Assembly: GCF_024868665.1 (NCBI RefSeq)
Contig: NC_079897.1
Location: 5,872,912 to 5,936,911 of the forward strand
DNA: 64,000 nucleotides
Source: Triplophysa rosa
Lineage: Eukaryota > Chordata > Actinopteri > Cypriniformes > Nemacheilidae
Reading direction: 5' to 3'
The notes below the pieces were generated by a model that was not told where the DNA came from, ran no database searches, and saw only the letters and a list, made by a program, of their open reading frames with translations. Both the position numbers and the translations under genes were made by a program. Below are positions 45,014 to 56,105 of this stretch, one piece after another. Each line of letters starts with the position of its first letter. Position 1 is the stretch's first letter.

Positions 45014-45298
45014 ATGGGCGAATTAGCCGTTAACGTGACACCATGGCTAAAGTTTGTGGACAACATGCAATGTAGTCGCTGCAGAGAGTCCCAACCTCGG
45101 AAGAGACAGGAGTGGATTTATTTTATTTTTAGTGGAAATCCCTCAGAAACCATAAGTAAAAACCAGCTTGTTTGCGCAAATCACTTCAAGCCGGAGTGCT
45201 TTATCAACCTGGGACAGTACAATCAGGATTAGCTTTAAAGTTGTTCCTCAAGAGGGATCGAGACCAACTGAACGAGACAAAGCTGCCGATGTAAGTAA
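45014..45298 (+). pseudogene. THAP-like zinc finger pseudogene
   Basis: The plus frame from 45014 contains CSRCRESQPRKRQEWIYF, then NQLVCANHFKPECF, fitting the C-x2-C...C-x2-H spacing of a THAP C2CH finger and its following Phe. The frame stops at 45230. The homologous reading seems to continue in another frame (GSRPTERDKAADV) up to a GATGTAAG splice-like site. THAP fingers bind DNA and occur in host factors and P-element-like transposases; which source applies is unclear. Confidence 0.45.
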
Positions 45299-45551
45299 TA
45301 TTTATCAACAGTCTGAATTGACGTACATGTACAGTATATATGGAGGATACCGTTAGCATATGATAGCGAAGGGAGCTAAGTCAGTCACGGGCTAAATAGA
45401 ACATTCAAAGCCAGTGTTAAACTTACTCTATATTTATGTTATTTGGCAAATGGGCACTTGGAGTTTAGCTGTATGTGTGTTAATACATTATGTGCGTTAA
45501 TATGTTCAGATGCGGCAAGCTGTTTGTTTTGCTAATGAACAGGGCGAACAC

Positions 45552-46325
45552 TGCGGTTAGTTTAGTTTTAAACATCTCAAATCCAGTGTTGGGTAAGTTA
45601 CTCTGAAAAAGTAATTAATTACTAGTTACTAATTACATATTCAATTGTGTAATTAGATTACTGTACAAATTACTCTCTCCAAAAAGTATTTAGTTACTAA
45701 TTACTAATTACTTTCTATATCCTACATCAACCTTGATTAGTTAAGTGATTGAAGGATAGACATGAAACGGCTTATTTAATTCATTCAAATAAATAATATT
45801 AAACTACATAAAGTAGTATTATTAACTGACCAAAGTATTACAAATGTGAGAATTATACATTAAAGCACAGATTTTAAAATTAGACTTTGAATTTTTATGT
45901 CAATTCCACTATTACACACACATATATTACACAAAGTATTTAGTTTAATTACATCAGAAGTAACTGTAATTAAATTACAGAAAAAATAAGAGTAATCCCT
46001 TACTTTACTTTTTCCAAGGGAAAAGTAATTGAATTACAGTAACTAATTACTTAGTAACTAGTTACACCCAACACTGCTCAAATCATTCATCCTTAGGCTG
46101 AAAAATCTGTCACAGCATACTAGTTATGCTCTCACGTTGTGTGTGTAACATTATAACTTGTCAACGACAAGCGCTAAAATCCACATAATTCCGCTGAGAT
46201 CTGCAGGTGCGCATTCCGTGGATTTTAGGCAAGTATACACACACAACGTGAGCGCTGTTTGCTGTGACAGATTTTTTAGTATCCGGACAAATGATTTGAG
46301 ACGTTTAAAACAAAACTAACCGCAG
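45552..46325. mobile_element. Large palindromic element split by a hAT MITE
   Basis: Left arm features CTGCGGTTAGTTTAGTTTTA, GAAAAATCTGTCACAGC and CTCACGTTGTGTGTG are mirrored in complement at 46200-46322. The turn lies near 46190-46210. The left arm is interrupted by the hAT element at 45594-46076. Confidence 0.7.
45594..46076. mobile_element. Non-autonomous hAT element with perfect 8-bp duplication
   Basis: Terminal inverted repeats are CAGTGTTGGGTAAGTTACT and GTTACACCCAACACTG. A perfect 8-bp duplication, CTCAAATC, lies at 45586-45593 and 46077-46084. 483 bp, AT-rich, no transposase. Confidence 0.9.
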
Positions 46326-46611
46326 AGGAGTTCAGGAAACAATTTAGCTAAACCATTGCCATGACAGTACTACACGTGTGTTGTGTTGACACGCCGGACG
46401 GAAGGGGGGTGGGGTGCGCTGTAACTCATTATCATTTAAAGAGACATGCACCAAAATGGGTTGCTGTGAGCATAGCTGTTTTTGACAAGGCAAAAAGGGT
46501 TTTGTTTACACAGCCATTGAGTGTTTTTAAGCAAAATATGTTCCAGACATTTCATGAAGACCCTAATAAATCACACCAACTTGTTGAAAGTGCTCATTTT
46601 AGGAGTCCTTT

Positions 46612-47627
46612 AAGGTTAAAAACGCTGTATTTTCCACATACCGTGCATGTTTGTATCTCCTCTTTGCCCCGCCTCTCTGAAACGCGCTGATTTTTTACAA
46701 AGCTCATCACTCTGAAAAGCGAGGTGTCACGAATAGCGTGGTGGAAGAACCCAAATGCAGGCAACAGCGGTGAAGGGATTAACAGATTTATTAATACAAA
46801 CAATAAACAGAAACAAAAAGGACAAAATAACTAAAATATGACACGACAAAACGTCTAATAACAGGCAGGGTACAAGCACAAGAAAACACTATACAAAGGC
46901 AAGGAGAACACTCACATTGAGAGATATGGGGCACGAACGGACACGCATACAAGCACAATGTACGTATACATACAATGACAGACCCAGGACAATGAAACAT
47001 GAGGGTATTATATAGGGAGGACAAACGAGGGATAATGACACAGGGCAGGTGAGGGTAATGAAACACGGACGGGAAGCAATACATGAAACGAGAGGGGCGG
47101 GGCTAATGACGAGACACTGGAGAGAACGCATATTATTGTCAAAAGGACAATAATATGTTTCTCTCCACACATAACCAAAGACTTTGTCATGGCTCTGCCT
47201 CAGGACCAGGAAATCCAAGACTAGGTGAGGCAGAACCATGACACGAGGTGTGCTATGATTGGCCAGTTAACCAGTGTGTAGTGATTGGTCGAATACTGCA
47301 AACGTTTGACAGAAATGTAACTCCTCTTACCATATTTGGAACATCAGGTCCCAAAGCAATTGTACTGACAGGTACGCCCACCTTACTTGCATATACATTT
47401 GGGTGGTCTTAGTCAAATCATACCACTAACTGACGTAGATTTGTGGGGGTGTGGTTACACGAGGCGTTTCAGGCAGGTCTGGGTGAGCATTCGCTTAAAG
47501 ATAGAATGCATCTTTTGTTCCGACACTTTAATTCTTGCAATTTTACGTGTCTAATACATGCATGGGCAACTTATAACACACTAAAAACACAGAAAAACAC
47601 GTATTCGCGCCATATGACCCCTTTAAA
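46612..47627 (-). mobile_element. TTTAAA-flanked repeat (copy 1) containing a solo LTR
   Basis: Matches 62585-63146 in reverse orientation (about 560 bp without the insertion). The right end reads CATATGACCCCTTTAAA. The homologous copy lacks the LTR, so it reveals the empty site. The left end differs from copy 2 and adjoins another repeat beginning TTTAAAGAGACATGCACC near 46436. Confidence 0.7.
46725..47243 (-). mobile_element. Solo LTR of an LTR retrotransposon
   Basis: 519 bp with a perfect 5-bp duplication CGAGG (46720-46724, 47244-47248). On the minus strand it starts TGTCATGGTTCTGCCTC and ends CGTGACA. It has a TATA-like CCTATATAATACC and an AATAAA near the 3' end (+ strand about 46785-46800). 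No internal region remains, so LTR-LTR recombination probably removed it. A GAGGCAGA-containing inverted repeat sits at its 5' end. Confidence 0.85.
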
Positions 47628-47789
47628 CTTTATGCAGGGGGCAACTGGCAGCCAGTGAAGTGAAATCAGGAGGTGTATTACATGGGATCTTTTAGGTTGA
47701 TTGAAAGACGTGCAGTTGCTTATTAAACAAAACATATAAAAAGTAAAAACAACAACAAAGAAACAAATTAATAACAAATGAATGTACAT

Positions 47790-47972
47790 ATGAAGAGTTC
47801 AGATGCAAAACCGTATACATCACTCAAATAAATTTGCTTCAAAACCCGCTAAATACCACACTCTGCCAAGTCTGAAATATCTATTACTGAAAGTAAATGT
47901 AGGAGCCTGATAAAAAATGCTCATTTAAATGAAAAACGTATTTAGAGGTATTTTGCATCTGAACTCTTCATA
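47790..47972. mobile_element. Short MITE with 22-bp terminal repeats
   Basis: Ends are TATGAAGAGTTCAGATGCAA and its complement. 183 bp, no coding capacity. Confidence 0.8.
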
Positions 47973-48722
47973 TACAGTATATACAGCAACGGAAAAAAAT
48001 GAAGAGGACATTTTAAAGACAATTTTCAGTTTTTCTGAATTAGTTTAGGTACAATGATTATTTTTGTTTCATTCTGTGAACTATAACAATATTTCTTCAC
48101 ATTTTTAAATAAAACTATTATTTCTATTTGCATTTATTTGCAGAAAATGAAAGCTGGAGAAACAGGTCAAAATAACAGAAAAGATCCTCTGTATTTTTTC
48201 AGACCTCGACTGAAAAATCATATTCACTATTACACAACAGTAATATTTGCACATGTATTTATGAAAAGTTCCAAATTATTTTTTATGAGATAACCTCAAT
48301 TTTTATAACAGTCTTAATGTGTTTTGTAATGCTGTCAGTGTTTTACTGTTGGGTGACTTTATGTCACTTCTGAAGTTTGATTTTTTTGAAATTCAACAAA
48401 CACTGGACTGAAGTGGCCACAAACATCTAGAACGCTGATTAAACGAAAATTTGGAATGGCCCCCTAATTCTTTCCCTGTCTTTATATTCAATGATAAATA
48501 TATACATTTATTACAGTTAAATTAAAAACTTCCCTACTATAAGAAAAACTAGAATGACTGTAATAAAACTGAAATTATATGTGCACTTGAAGAAATACCT
48601 ACATATTCTTGCTATTCCCACATAATGATCCCTACCCAACAGGGCCGTACGCAGGATTTTAGAAATACCAAGGTCCAAAAAGAGTTTGTCCCAAACAAAT
48701 AATTTTGACGTTCTTGAACTAC
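47973..48722. other. Probable repeat remnant, no gene
   Basis: From about 47985 (CAGCAACGGAAAAAAATGAA) to about 48475 the sequence resembles a fish DNA-transposon repeat, but I could not define both ends. Confidence 0.35.
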
Positions 48723-49000
48723 ACATTCTAAAAAATCCTGGGTTTTTTTTACCCAAATGCTGGGTTGAGCCATTTGGGTCATTTTGGGGGGTTATTTTGT
48801 CAGTCCTGGGTAGTTTTTGTAGTTCTGTGTAACCCAAACGCTGGGTTATGCTCTGGGTCATTTTCGCTGAGAGTTGAATTATAATTCACCCCCTCCCCCA
48901 CCCAGACGCATTAACCCAGCTCATTGGGTCAAATCAACTCAACGCACCGCAGCTCGAGCTGTCTGAATTCGAGGTGGAAGTTAAAGGCGATAGGCAGAAA
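48723..49000. mobile_element. CTGGGTT-rich MITE-like repeat
   Basis: Starts CATTCTAAAAAATCCTGGG and contains several AACCCAA and CTGGGTT motifs in both orientations, which can fold. The right boundary is uncertain. Confidence 0.4.
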
Positions 49001-49287
49001 AGCTGCATATTATTTCCTTTATTTAGTCATTAAAAGTATTTTTAAGAGTTATTTACACGAGAATGTATGTGTTTAAAGTTCAAATCTGTAGTCGGTTAAT
49101 AAGATAGCGTCTGTTTAAAGTTCCAGTCAGTGAAATCTAGCAGCAAGGTTGCGAATTGTAACCAACCGCTCACTCCACCCCTCCCGTTCGAAAAACTACG
49201 ACGGCTGACAGAACATGGCGAATTATATGCGAGGGGACCCCCGCGGTGTATGTAGATAGAAATAGCTCGTTCTAAGGTAAGAAAATC

Positions 49288-49535
49288 GGGTCCCACTTTA
49301 TATTAAGTGGCCCTAATACCTCTGAACTTACATGGTAACTAGATGTGTACTTAGTATGTAACTACAGTGTAAGTACACATTGGTACATAGTTTCTACAGC
49401 TGTACTATTTGTGTAACTACACACATGTAATGAAAAGCTGGTCTAAGTACAAATGTGTAACAGGACATTGGTAACAACACTTCAGTAAGTGCACATGTGT
49501 AACAAGAATTGTGTAACTACATTTTGTAACGACAA
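49288..49535. repeat. GGGTCCCACTTTATATTAAG repeat
   Basis: Dense in GTAACTAC and GTAC motifs; one end of a common fish repeat. The opposite end is not found. Confidence 0.4.
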
Positions 49536-49579
49536 TATCTTCACAGAATTTTGTCCACTTCATTAGTCTTCAATGTTGC

Positions 49580-50590
49580 AGTTAACAGTTTCGAATTCAT
49601 CTGATAGCGACGTTCCTCAGAAGAGGATAAGAGGTCATGAAAAGAAGACAGAGAAGACTAGAATTTCAAAATCTACCAAGCACAGCTCACGTGGTAGGCA
49701 CACATGCTGTTTTTGAACTTATCTTTCTGTTCATGTGCCTCCATATAACACATACCAAATATTGGATATCAGTCTCCTTGACTAAAATGAGTACTGGTAG
49801 AATCCCAGAAAAACCATTTGACCAATTCCGTGAAAATGTCAAGTTTTTACCAAAGGTTTTTACTATACAAACAGCACAGATATCAACATTTGGTGGTTCA
49901 AATAGCCATGTGAGGTCTCTCTTCAAGTATTTAAAGCATTTGTTTTAATTTTAGTGCATGATTTTCCATAGTCAGGTCAGTGCCATTTTCAGGATGGTCA
50001 CATCCATTACGGTACATATGCCTCATAAATGGGCACATGAAAATTAAAATAGACAAACTATTTCATGTTCTGTGAAGAGGCATCCCTTCTGCATTTGTTG
50101 GGTATAATTGCTTGAGGTTTGTGCATTATAATTCAGAGAAATCCTACCATTTTTGTCACATCCATAAGGCATGTTTATTTCCCTTTTTAAAAGTCTGTGT
50201 ATTTAACTGAAAATGTATCAATTCGATTTTCTTTGCTTTGTCTTATTAAAGAAAGCGTTTTTCTTTCTACAGCAACAACCCCAGATGATGTACTGAAATG
50301 GTACATTAAAGTTTTTCGTGCCTTCAAAAAAGAAGGAAGCATCAGTAAGGCATGCACCAAAGTTGGGGTTGACTGAAATACACTCGCAATAACAGCTGTT
50401 GTGGCTGAAATACAGCTTGTTGATCCAGAGTTTTACCGAACCATCAAAGTTCAGAGCCAAGGAGGAGAAACTCCTTGACTTTGCAAAACGGTGCCTGCAG
50501 TCTCTGACAGCAGACCTCAAGTCGACCATTGAAAATGCCAAAAAAAGCGTAAACTGCTGCCAATAACATACAGTATAAGTTAAGATAGAA
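49580..50590 (+). pseudogene. CCDC106-like pseudogene
   Basis: A first segment (about 49605-49695) reads DSDVPQKRIRGHEKKTEKTR, a basic stretch. A second (50270-50575) reads TPDDVLKWYIKVFRAFKKEG, then SISKACTKVGVD, a stop, NTLAITAVVAEIQLVDPE, and further stops. This resembles multi-copy fish proteins annotated as CCDC106-like. In-frame stops show it is not functional. Confidence 0.45.
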
Positions 50591-52904
50591 AGATACACAG
50601 ATACTCTAAATTGCCCATTTCATTATGTTTAAATTTTATTGTTAAGGCACATTTTGTAATTCATGTCAATTCTTGTTTGATTTCAAAACAAAAGTTTTTT
50701 TTCTATTTTCTATTTTTTATTTAAGGATGTCCAAAGGACCTTGTGCGGACAGTTAGTACTTACATTACCAATATAGCGCGATAACAAGCACATTAAGAGT
50801 GGCAATTTTGAAAGACTAATCAGCAACAATATGTGGTGTGATACTTAACGTTACTGCTTCTGCTGGATATGAGGACTGGGCACGAAGTGTTGGTACCGCG
50901 AGAGCGATTTGAAAATAGATAAAAAGTTTGCTTTCGATTCGCTCTCGCTGTACTGTGATGTCATCCGCCTGTCGGATCTTGCGGCGCCGCATCAATTCGA
51001 ACAAGCCTATTGTTTACTTCCGTTGACGATCTAACGATGGCGCCTTTTGAACTTCCCACATTGGACTGTGTCTAAGCAAATAGGGCAGATCGTCACCACT
51101 GCTGGGCGGGCTTTGCCGTTGAGTGATGACATTAACGGCAGATTTCAAATCTTTGCTTTTACCAACAGGGTTTTTGAATTACGCAAATTATTAAAAAAGG
51201 AGTGAGCACATTTTTAACTGTTTAGACTGCTTGTTTACAGACACTGTGGACACGTATTAATGTTTTAACACATTATAAAAGTGAATTTTGCAAAATACGT
51301 GCCCTTTAAGACTTACAGACGCTGCAAAGTTTGTAGCGTATACACCGTAAATTACGGCGTTTTCGCCGTAGAAACAGTGTTAATAATGGCGTTTTAAGTG
51401 CAATGCGAAATGCCATTCATTTCGCCGTTTGGACGTAAACGACGGCACTTCAGTGTATCTAAGACGCCATAAAAAGCGGCGTTTTCTATATTATTTAAAT
51501 CAGCCCCCGCCTTTTCTACACAGTCCAGCTCCTCCAATGAACATAAAGACCTGTGTATTAGAAGGTCGATCTGAATAACGTTTCCTGTTTTTAACTTTAT
51601 TGCGAATAATGTTTAGACTTTAATTATGTGATAATTTTTCCATTGGGCACGCTTTTCCTCCTTTTCGTACATTTGGTATTGTTTTATTAATATGGTTGAG
51701 TTTTACTTGTTGGACACGAAGGAACCTTAAGAAATGATGCGCACAATGTCAACTGACATGTAGTTTGAGTTTGGCTAAAATTAGCTAGCAGGCTAAAAGG
51801 TAGTAGGTTAAAGTTAGGCTTTACCCTAAAAGGTTGTTTCTACACTCGAGTAGTGCTATTTTATGCTTCTTGCTGGGAAATTGATAGCAAAATCATCAAG
51901 CCCCCAAACTGTACGTTCGCTGAGTTTTGTGTCATGCCTAAAAAACATTACAATTAACATTAAGTTGAGCAATTTCATGCAACTACAGGAACAATGTGTA
52001 AATAGATCAGGAGTTCCCAACCTTCTTCCTTAAGGACATCCTGCCTAATGGTTTGTAAAGCAAGTGTCACATTCAGTTTATCAGTATTCATGTGTCCAGG
52101 TGTGTGTATAGATTAATGAACAGATTTTTCTTTCAGGATTCCAAAGGAATATTTTCCATGCTGTTCGGTTTGAAAGATGAACTTCAGTGAATAGCTGTCA
52201 GTCTGGAACCTGGCAAGTCTGCAATCTTCTATGAAGAGACTGGATTGTGACAAAGAATGTGTGTGTGCACATGTTAATGCTGTTATGCATAAATCCCAAA
52301 GTAAATCTGAGATAAGAGAATGCGGCCTCGCCTGCCTCGTCAAAATAACCATCACAAAATACAAAACGTTTTTAACAAACGTGATCGCTTAGCAACCTCT
52401 AAAAGAAGGCAGTATTTATGGTTTAGGCTATACCCGAAGCAGCGCGCCTCGGGTAAAAACAGGCCTATATTTTCCTTTAAAATGCCGTTTTTGTCATCTA
52501 AAAAAAAAATCTATATAATAATAACGCAACAATAGCTTTTTTTGTCAGCATTTCCCTTATTGTTTCTGTATGTGAACAGTCTCCATCATTTTTAGATTTT
52601 TGGTCATCAAAAGCTTATAGCGTTTTATACTGAATTCATGCAGCATGTACAGTCTATATGTAAATAGAAAAACAAACACGTTCGTATGGGAAATCATTTT
52701 TAATCTATAAAAACATACTCGCAACAGCCACTGTACAGTAAGCAGACTTACTGACTTAGCCCGCAGCTGTTACTGTACATGCATTAAGGCCTTACACCGG
52801 TTGGCTTGTTAATAAGCGTTTCTTGTAATTTAATCAGTTGTCAGTAACAGGGTAGTGTTCCGACATTTAAAAACATGACCCAATAAAACAATTAAAAAAG
52901 AACG
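50591..52904. other. No gene recognised
   Basis: Contains GCCGT/ACGGC-rich inverted motifs near 51340-51480 and a TTTAAAGGGC-type MITE end near 51280-51310. No supported gene. Confidence 0.45.
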
Positions 52905-52990
52905 AAGAATATGGTCGGACTGCGGAGTCGAACTCCTGTCGTTAAAAGCGATACTATGCTGCTGTCGCGCACGCGGTCCACCGCCAGTGC
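52905..52990 (-). other. tRNA-like sequence (possible SINE head or tRNA relic)
   Basis: On the minus strand GGAGTTCGACTCC fits a tRNA T-arm/box B, followed by GCAGTCCGACCA. TGGCGGTGGACC upstream is a weak box A. The acceptor stem does not pair convincingly, so I do not call a functional tRNA. Confidence 0.3.
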
Positions 52991-53009
52991 CCCTGTGTCA
53001 GCACACTTG

Positions 53010-54792
53010 GGCCCTATCCCAAATGGCGCACTTCATGTGGACTTGAGGTCTCGTGGACTTAAATTGCGCGTTCTCGCCAAGTCTACGAGTCCGTAAGGTG
53101 TCCAATTTGTCTTTTCAGTGCTCAGAAGTCTGCTCGCGAGTGCCTCTTTTGTGCCCTCGATGCGGTCTTCGGCGAAGCCCGCATTGATGCAGACTCCACT
53201 GAAGTCCCCTACCCAGGAATCCTTGCGAGCACCCAATCACAGAACGGATGAGAGGAGTGTCGTGGATGTCAGACATATACGTTAACATGACGGATACATT
53301 TTTTATTTAATTTATTAATTAGTTACTTATTCGTATTATTGCTTATTTATTTTCTATTAAGCCAGCTATTCAAGAATAAAATATTTTAATGCAGTGCATT
53401 TTCTTACTTAAGGTAATAAACCATGTTTTATTGTAGATTTACAGTATATCTAGTTGTCTCTGGGCTCTGTAAGGCCAGAGGTGTAAAGAGTACCTGAAAC
53501 CATACTTAAGTAAAAGTACAGATACCTTGCAGTGAAAATTACTCCATTACAAGTTACAAGTCACCAATTCCAAATGACTTCAGTAAAAGTCTTCGAGTAT
53601 CTGATTTTAACAGTACTTGAGTATTTTACTCATACTGAATGTAGGCTCAAAGAAGCACTAGTCCTCAACACTTAAGAGACAAGTCAGTGAAAAACTAGAA
53701 ACCGTCGATTCGTGAGGAGAGCAATCGCATTTATTTCCGTAAATCATAATAAGACTGAACACCTCAAAATTGCAATAAATCATGGTCGACACCATAACCT
53801 ACATCTATTACAAACACCCAAGTCTCATTTAAGCTCAAGTGCTCATAAGTAAGCCAACATTCTTCAAAAAGGTCTATTCGATATAACGGATAAATAAAAT
53901 AATGTTAGGTAAAATTAGAAAGTCAAAGCCAGTGATTGTCAACTTCCTGATAATGCACTCGTATTCACATAAAGAAGTAAGGGCAAAATTCACAAGAAGT
54001 ACCTTCAATGCCCTTTAAATGGCAATATTAATTCTTCTGTAGCAAAAATAAACTGCTGCAAAAAAAAGATAGGTGCCATTCAAAATGTAATGTGTAATTG
54101 CATTAGTCATTACAAATGTAGTGGCGTAAAGAGTACATATACTTGTTCAAAAATGTCAAGTAGAGAGTAAAAGTTGCTAATATCTTTAATACTCAGTACA
54201 ACTACAAAGTAGCCAAAAAGATACTTAAGTTCATAACTAAGTAAGTAATTACATTTACTCCAATACTTTACACAACTGTGTAAGGCTGAACAACACAGCT
54301 TCTGTATTATAGAGAAATATTAAATATCAACATATATGCATATTAAGAACACATTATGCACATTAAGTATAGTGTAAACAAATGAATAAATATACATTCA
54401 TGACATCATGACAAATGAATGCATTACAAACATAAGTATCTATTGCATAATGCTCGGGTGGCATATCAACATATGAAATACAAACATATGAAATACAGAA
54501 CAATAAAAACCGGCAGCTCCAGTCCCAAATAACAACAATGGGACAACAAGTGGTCGACTTCACGCGGCGCTGCGCAGACTGATCAGCGAATGACAACAAA
54601 GTACCGCGAGAGTGATTAGAAAGCACCGCTTGCTCTTTCCGGCATGATGACCTTAAGTCTGTCCCAAAATGCACTCCCATGTACCCTTGTGGACTCGTGC
54701 CTAGTGCCCTATAGGTCTGCACTTCCTGATGTCATCAAGTGTGGACTCGGAGGAGGTCCACAAGACCGGAGTGCGCCATTTGGGACAGGGCC
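53010..54792. mobile_element. MITE with GGCCCTATCCCAAATGGCGC ends, split by a Tol2-like element
   Basis: The left end GGCCCTATCCCAAATGGCGC is mirrored at the right (GCGCCATTTGGGACAGGGCC). A 3-bp TTG duplication (53007-53009, 54793-54795) is compatible with the PIF/Harbinger group. No transposase. Confidence 0.7.
53476..54278. mobile_element. Tol2-like non-autonomous hAT with perfect 8-bp duplication
   Basis: The left end is CAGAGGTGTAAAGAGTACC and the right end is ACTTTACACAACTG. A perfect 8-bp duplication, TGTAAGGC, lies at 53468-53475 and 54279-54286. The interior is rich in AGTA motifs as in Tol2 ends; no transposase frame. Confidence 0.85.
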
Positions 54793-54795
54793 TTG

Positions 54796-55189
54796 GCCAC
54801 CCCACTGGCCCCCCTAAATCTGGAATCGTTTCTGGAATTTTTTACCACAACCGAGCAATTTCGGGTGCAATGCACAGTTTGTCCTGCCAGTGGCAGCCAG
54901 TGGCAGTAAAGGAAGATTACACAAGCAAGACGTAAACAATGTCGAGTCTGTTCGCCTTCAGCAAGATTACGTCTTCATCATACAGGTAATGGAAATATTT
55001 TGTAAAAATATAATGAAAATGCATATCATTACACATCATATTAAAATACTGACCTATATTTTCCGGTGTTGCGCATGTTAAATCTACATATAAAGCAGTC
55101 GTGACTCGTGCCTATACAAAGAATCAGCTGCTGCCAGAGAACGTGTAACACACTAAAGAAATTTTATTTGTTAATTTGGGTGAATGTTT
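54796..55189. other. No gene recognised
   Basis: Short frames only. Confidence 0.45.
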
Positions 55190-55436
55190 GATAAAATGCA
55201 CTTTTGCCTTATAATTATGTTGGCTTGACAGAGCCAACATACTGATCTTGTATCTAAGCTTATTGTTATTCTTCCGATTCTTCTTCTTCTTCTGATCCCC
55301 AAAATTTCTGACTGCTACTCCTCCTAGAGCTTTCAAACTACATCCACCAAACTTTCCACAAACCTTCAGTCTGGTCTGACCTGAGTTGCTATATCTTTTC
55401 TAACTGATCCGGGTTCTGGTTTTCGAAAAAAGCTGA

Positions 55437-56105
55437 ATGTGAAAAAAACGAAAATCATGTCAACAGGAATCTTGCAAAATCTCAGGATAGGCAATGAAGA
55501 ACTCGAAACTGTGAAAGATTTTATTTTCCTGGGATCACAGGTAAGTCAAGATGGCAATTGCAGCCATGAAATACGAAGACGGCTACTCCTGGGAAGGAAA
55601 GCAATGATGAGCCTGGACAAAGTGATGAAGGGCAAGGACATCTCGGTGACAACAAAGATACGAATCATCAAGGCAATGGTCTTTCCTGTAACGATGTATG
55701 GATGTGAAAGTTGGACAATCAAGAAAAATGATCACCGAAAAATTGATTCCTTCGAACTTTGGTGTTGGCAGAGGCTTGGATTGTCAGAAGAACAAATCAA
55801 TCAATTCTAAACCAGATCAAGCCAGAACTTTCGCTGGAAGCATTTATGATTAAACTGAAGCTCACATATTTCGGCCACATAATGAGGAGAGAAGATTCCT
55901 TGGAAAACACTATCATGCTTGGAATGATAGAAGGAAAATGGAAAAGAGGAACACAAAGATCAAGGTGGTTGGATGCTGTCAAGAATGATACGAACATGAG
56001 TTTCCAAGACCTAAAGGAGGCCATCAATGACCGCGACAATTGGAGGAAGTTTATCCATCGGATCACCAAGAGTCGGACACGACTGAATGGATAGAACAAC
56101 AAAAT
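55437..56105 (+). pseudogene. RTE (BovB-like) LINE ORF2 C-terminal fragment
   Basis: Two plus frames (55439-55810, 55759-56094) join with one frameshift near 55780. Landmarks are DFIFLGSQVSQDGNCSHEI, RRRLLLGRKAMMSLDKVMKG, KAMVFPVTMYGCESWTIKK, FGHIMRREDSLENTIMLG, GTQRSRWLDAVKNDTNMS and TKSRTRLNG before the stop. It ends with ACAACAAA. Residue spacing and motifs closely resemble the C-terminal part of BovB and other RTE-clade LINEs. 5'-truncated and frameshifted. Confidence 0.75.

Noticed and set aside
46791..47239. Cys-rich minus-strand proteins
   Set aside because: They are chance frames through the solo LTR.
52905..52990. Functional tRNA gene
   Set aside because: Only a T-arm/box B-like part is convincing; the acceptor stem and anticodon arm do not fold clearly.
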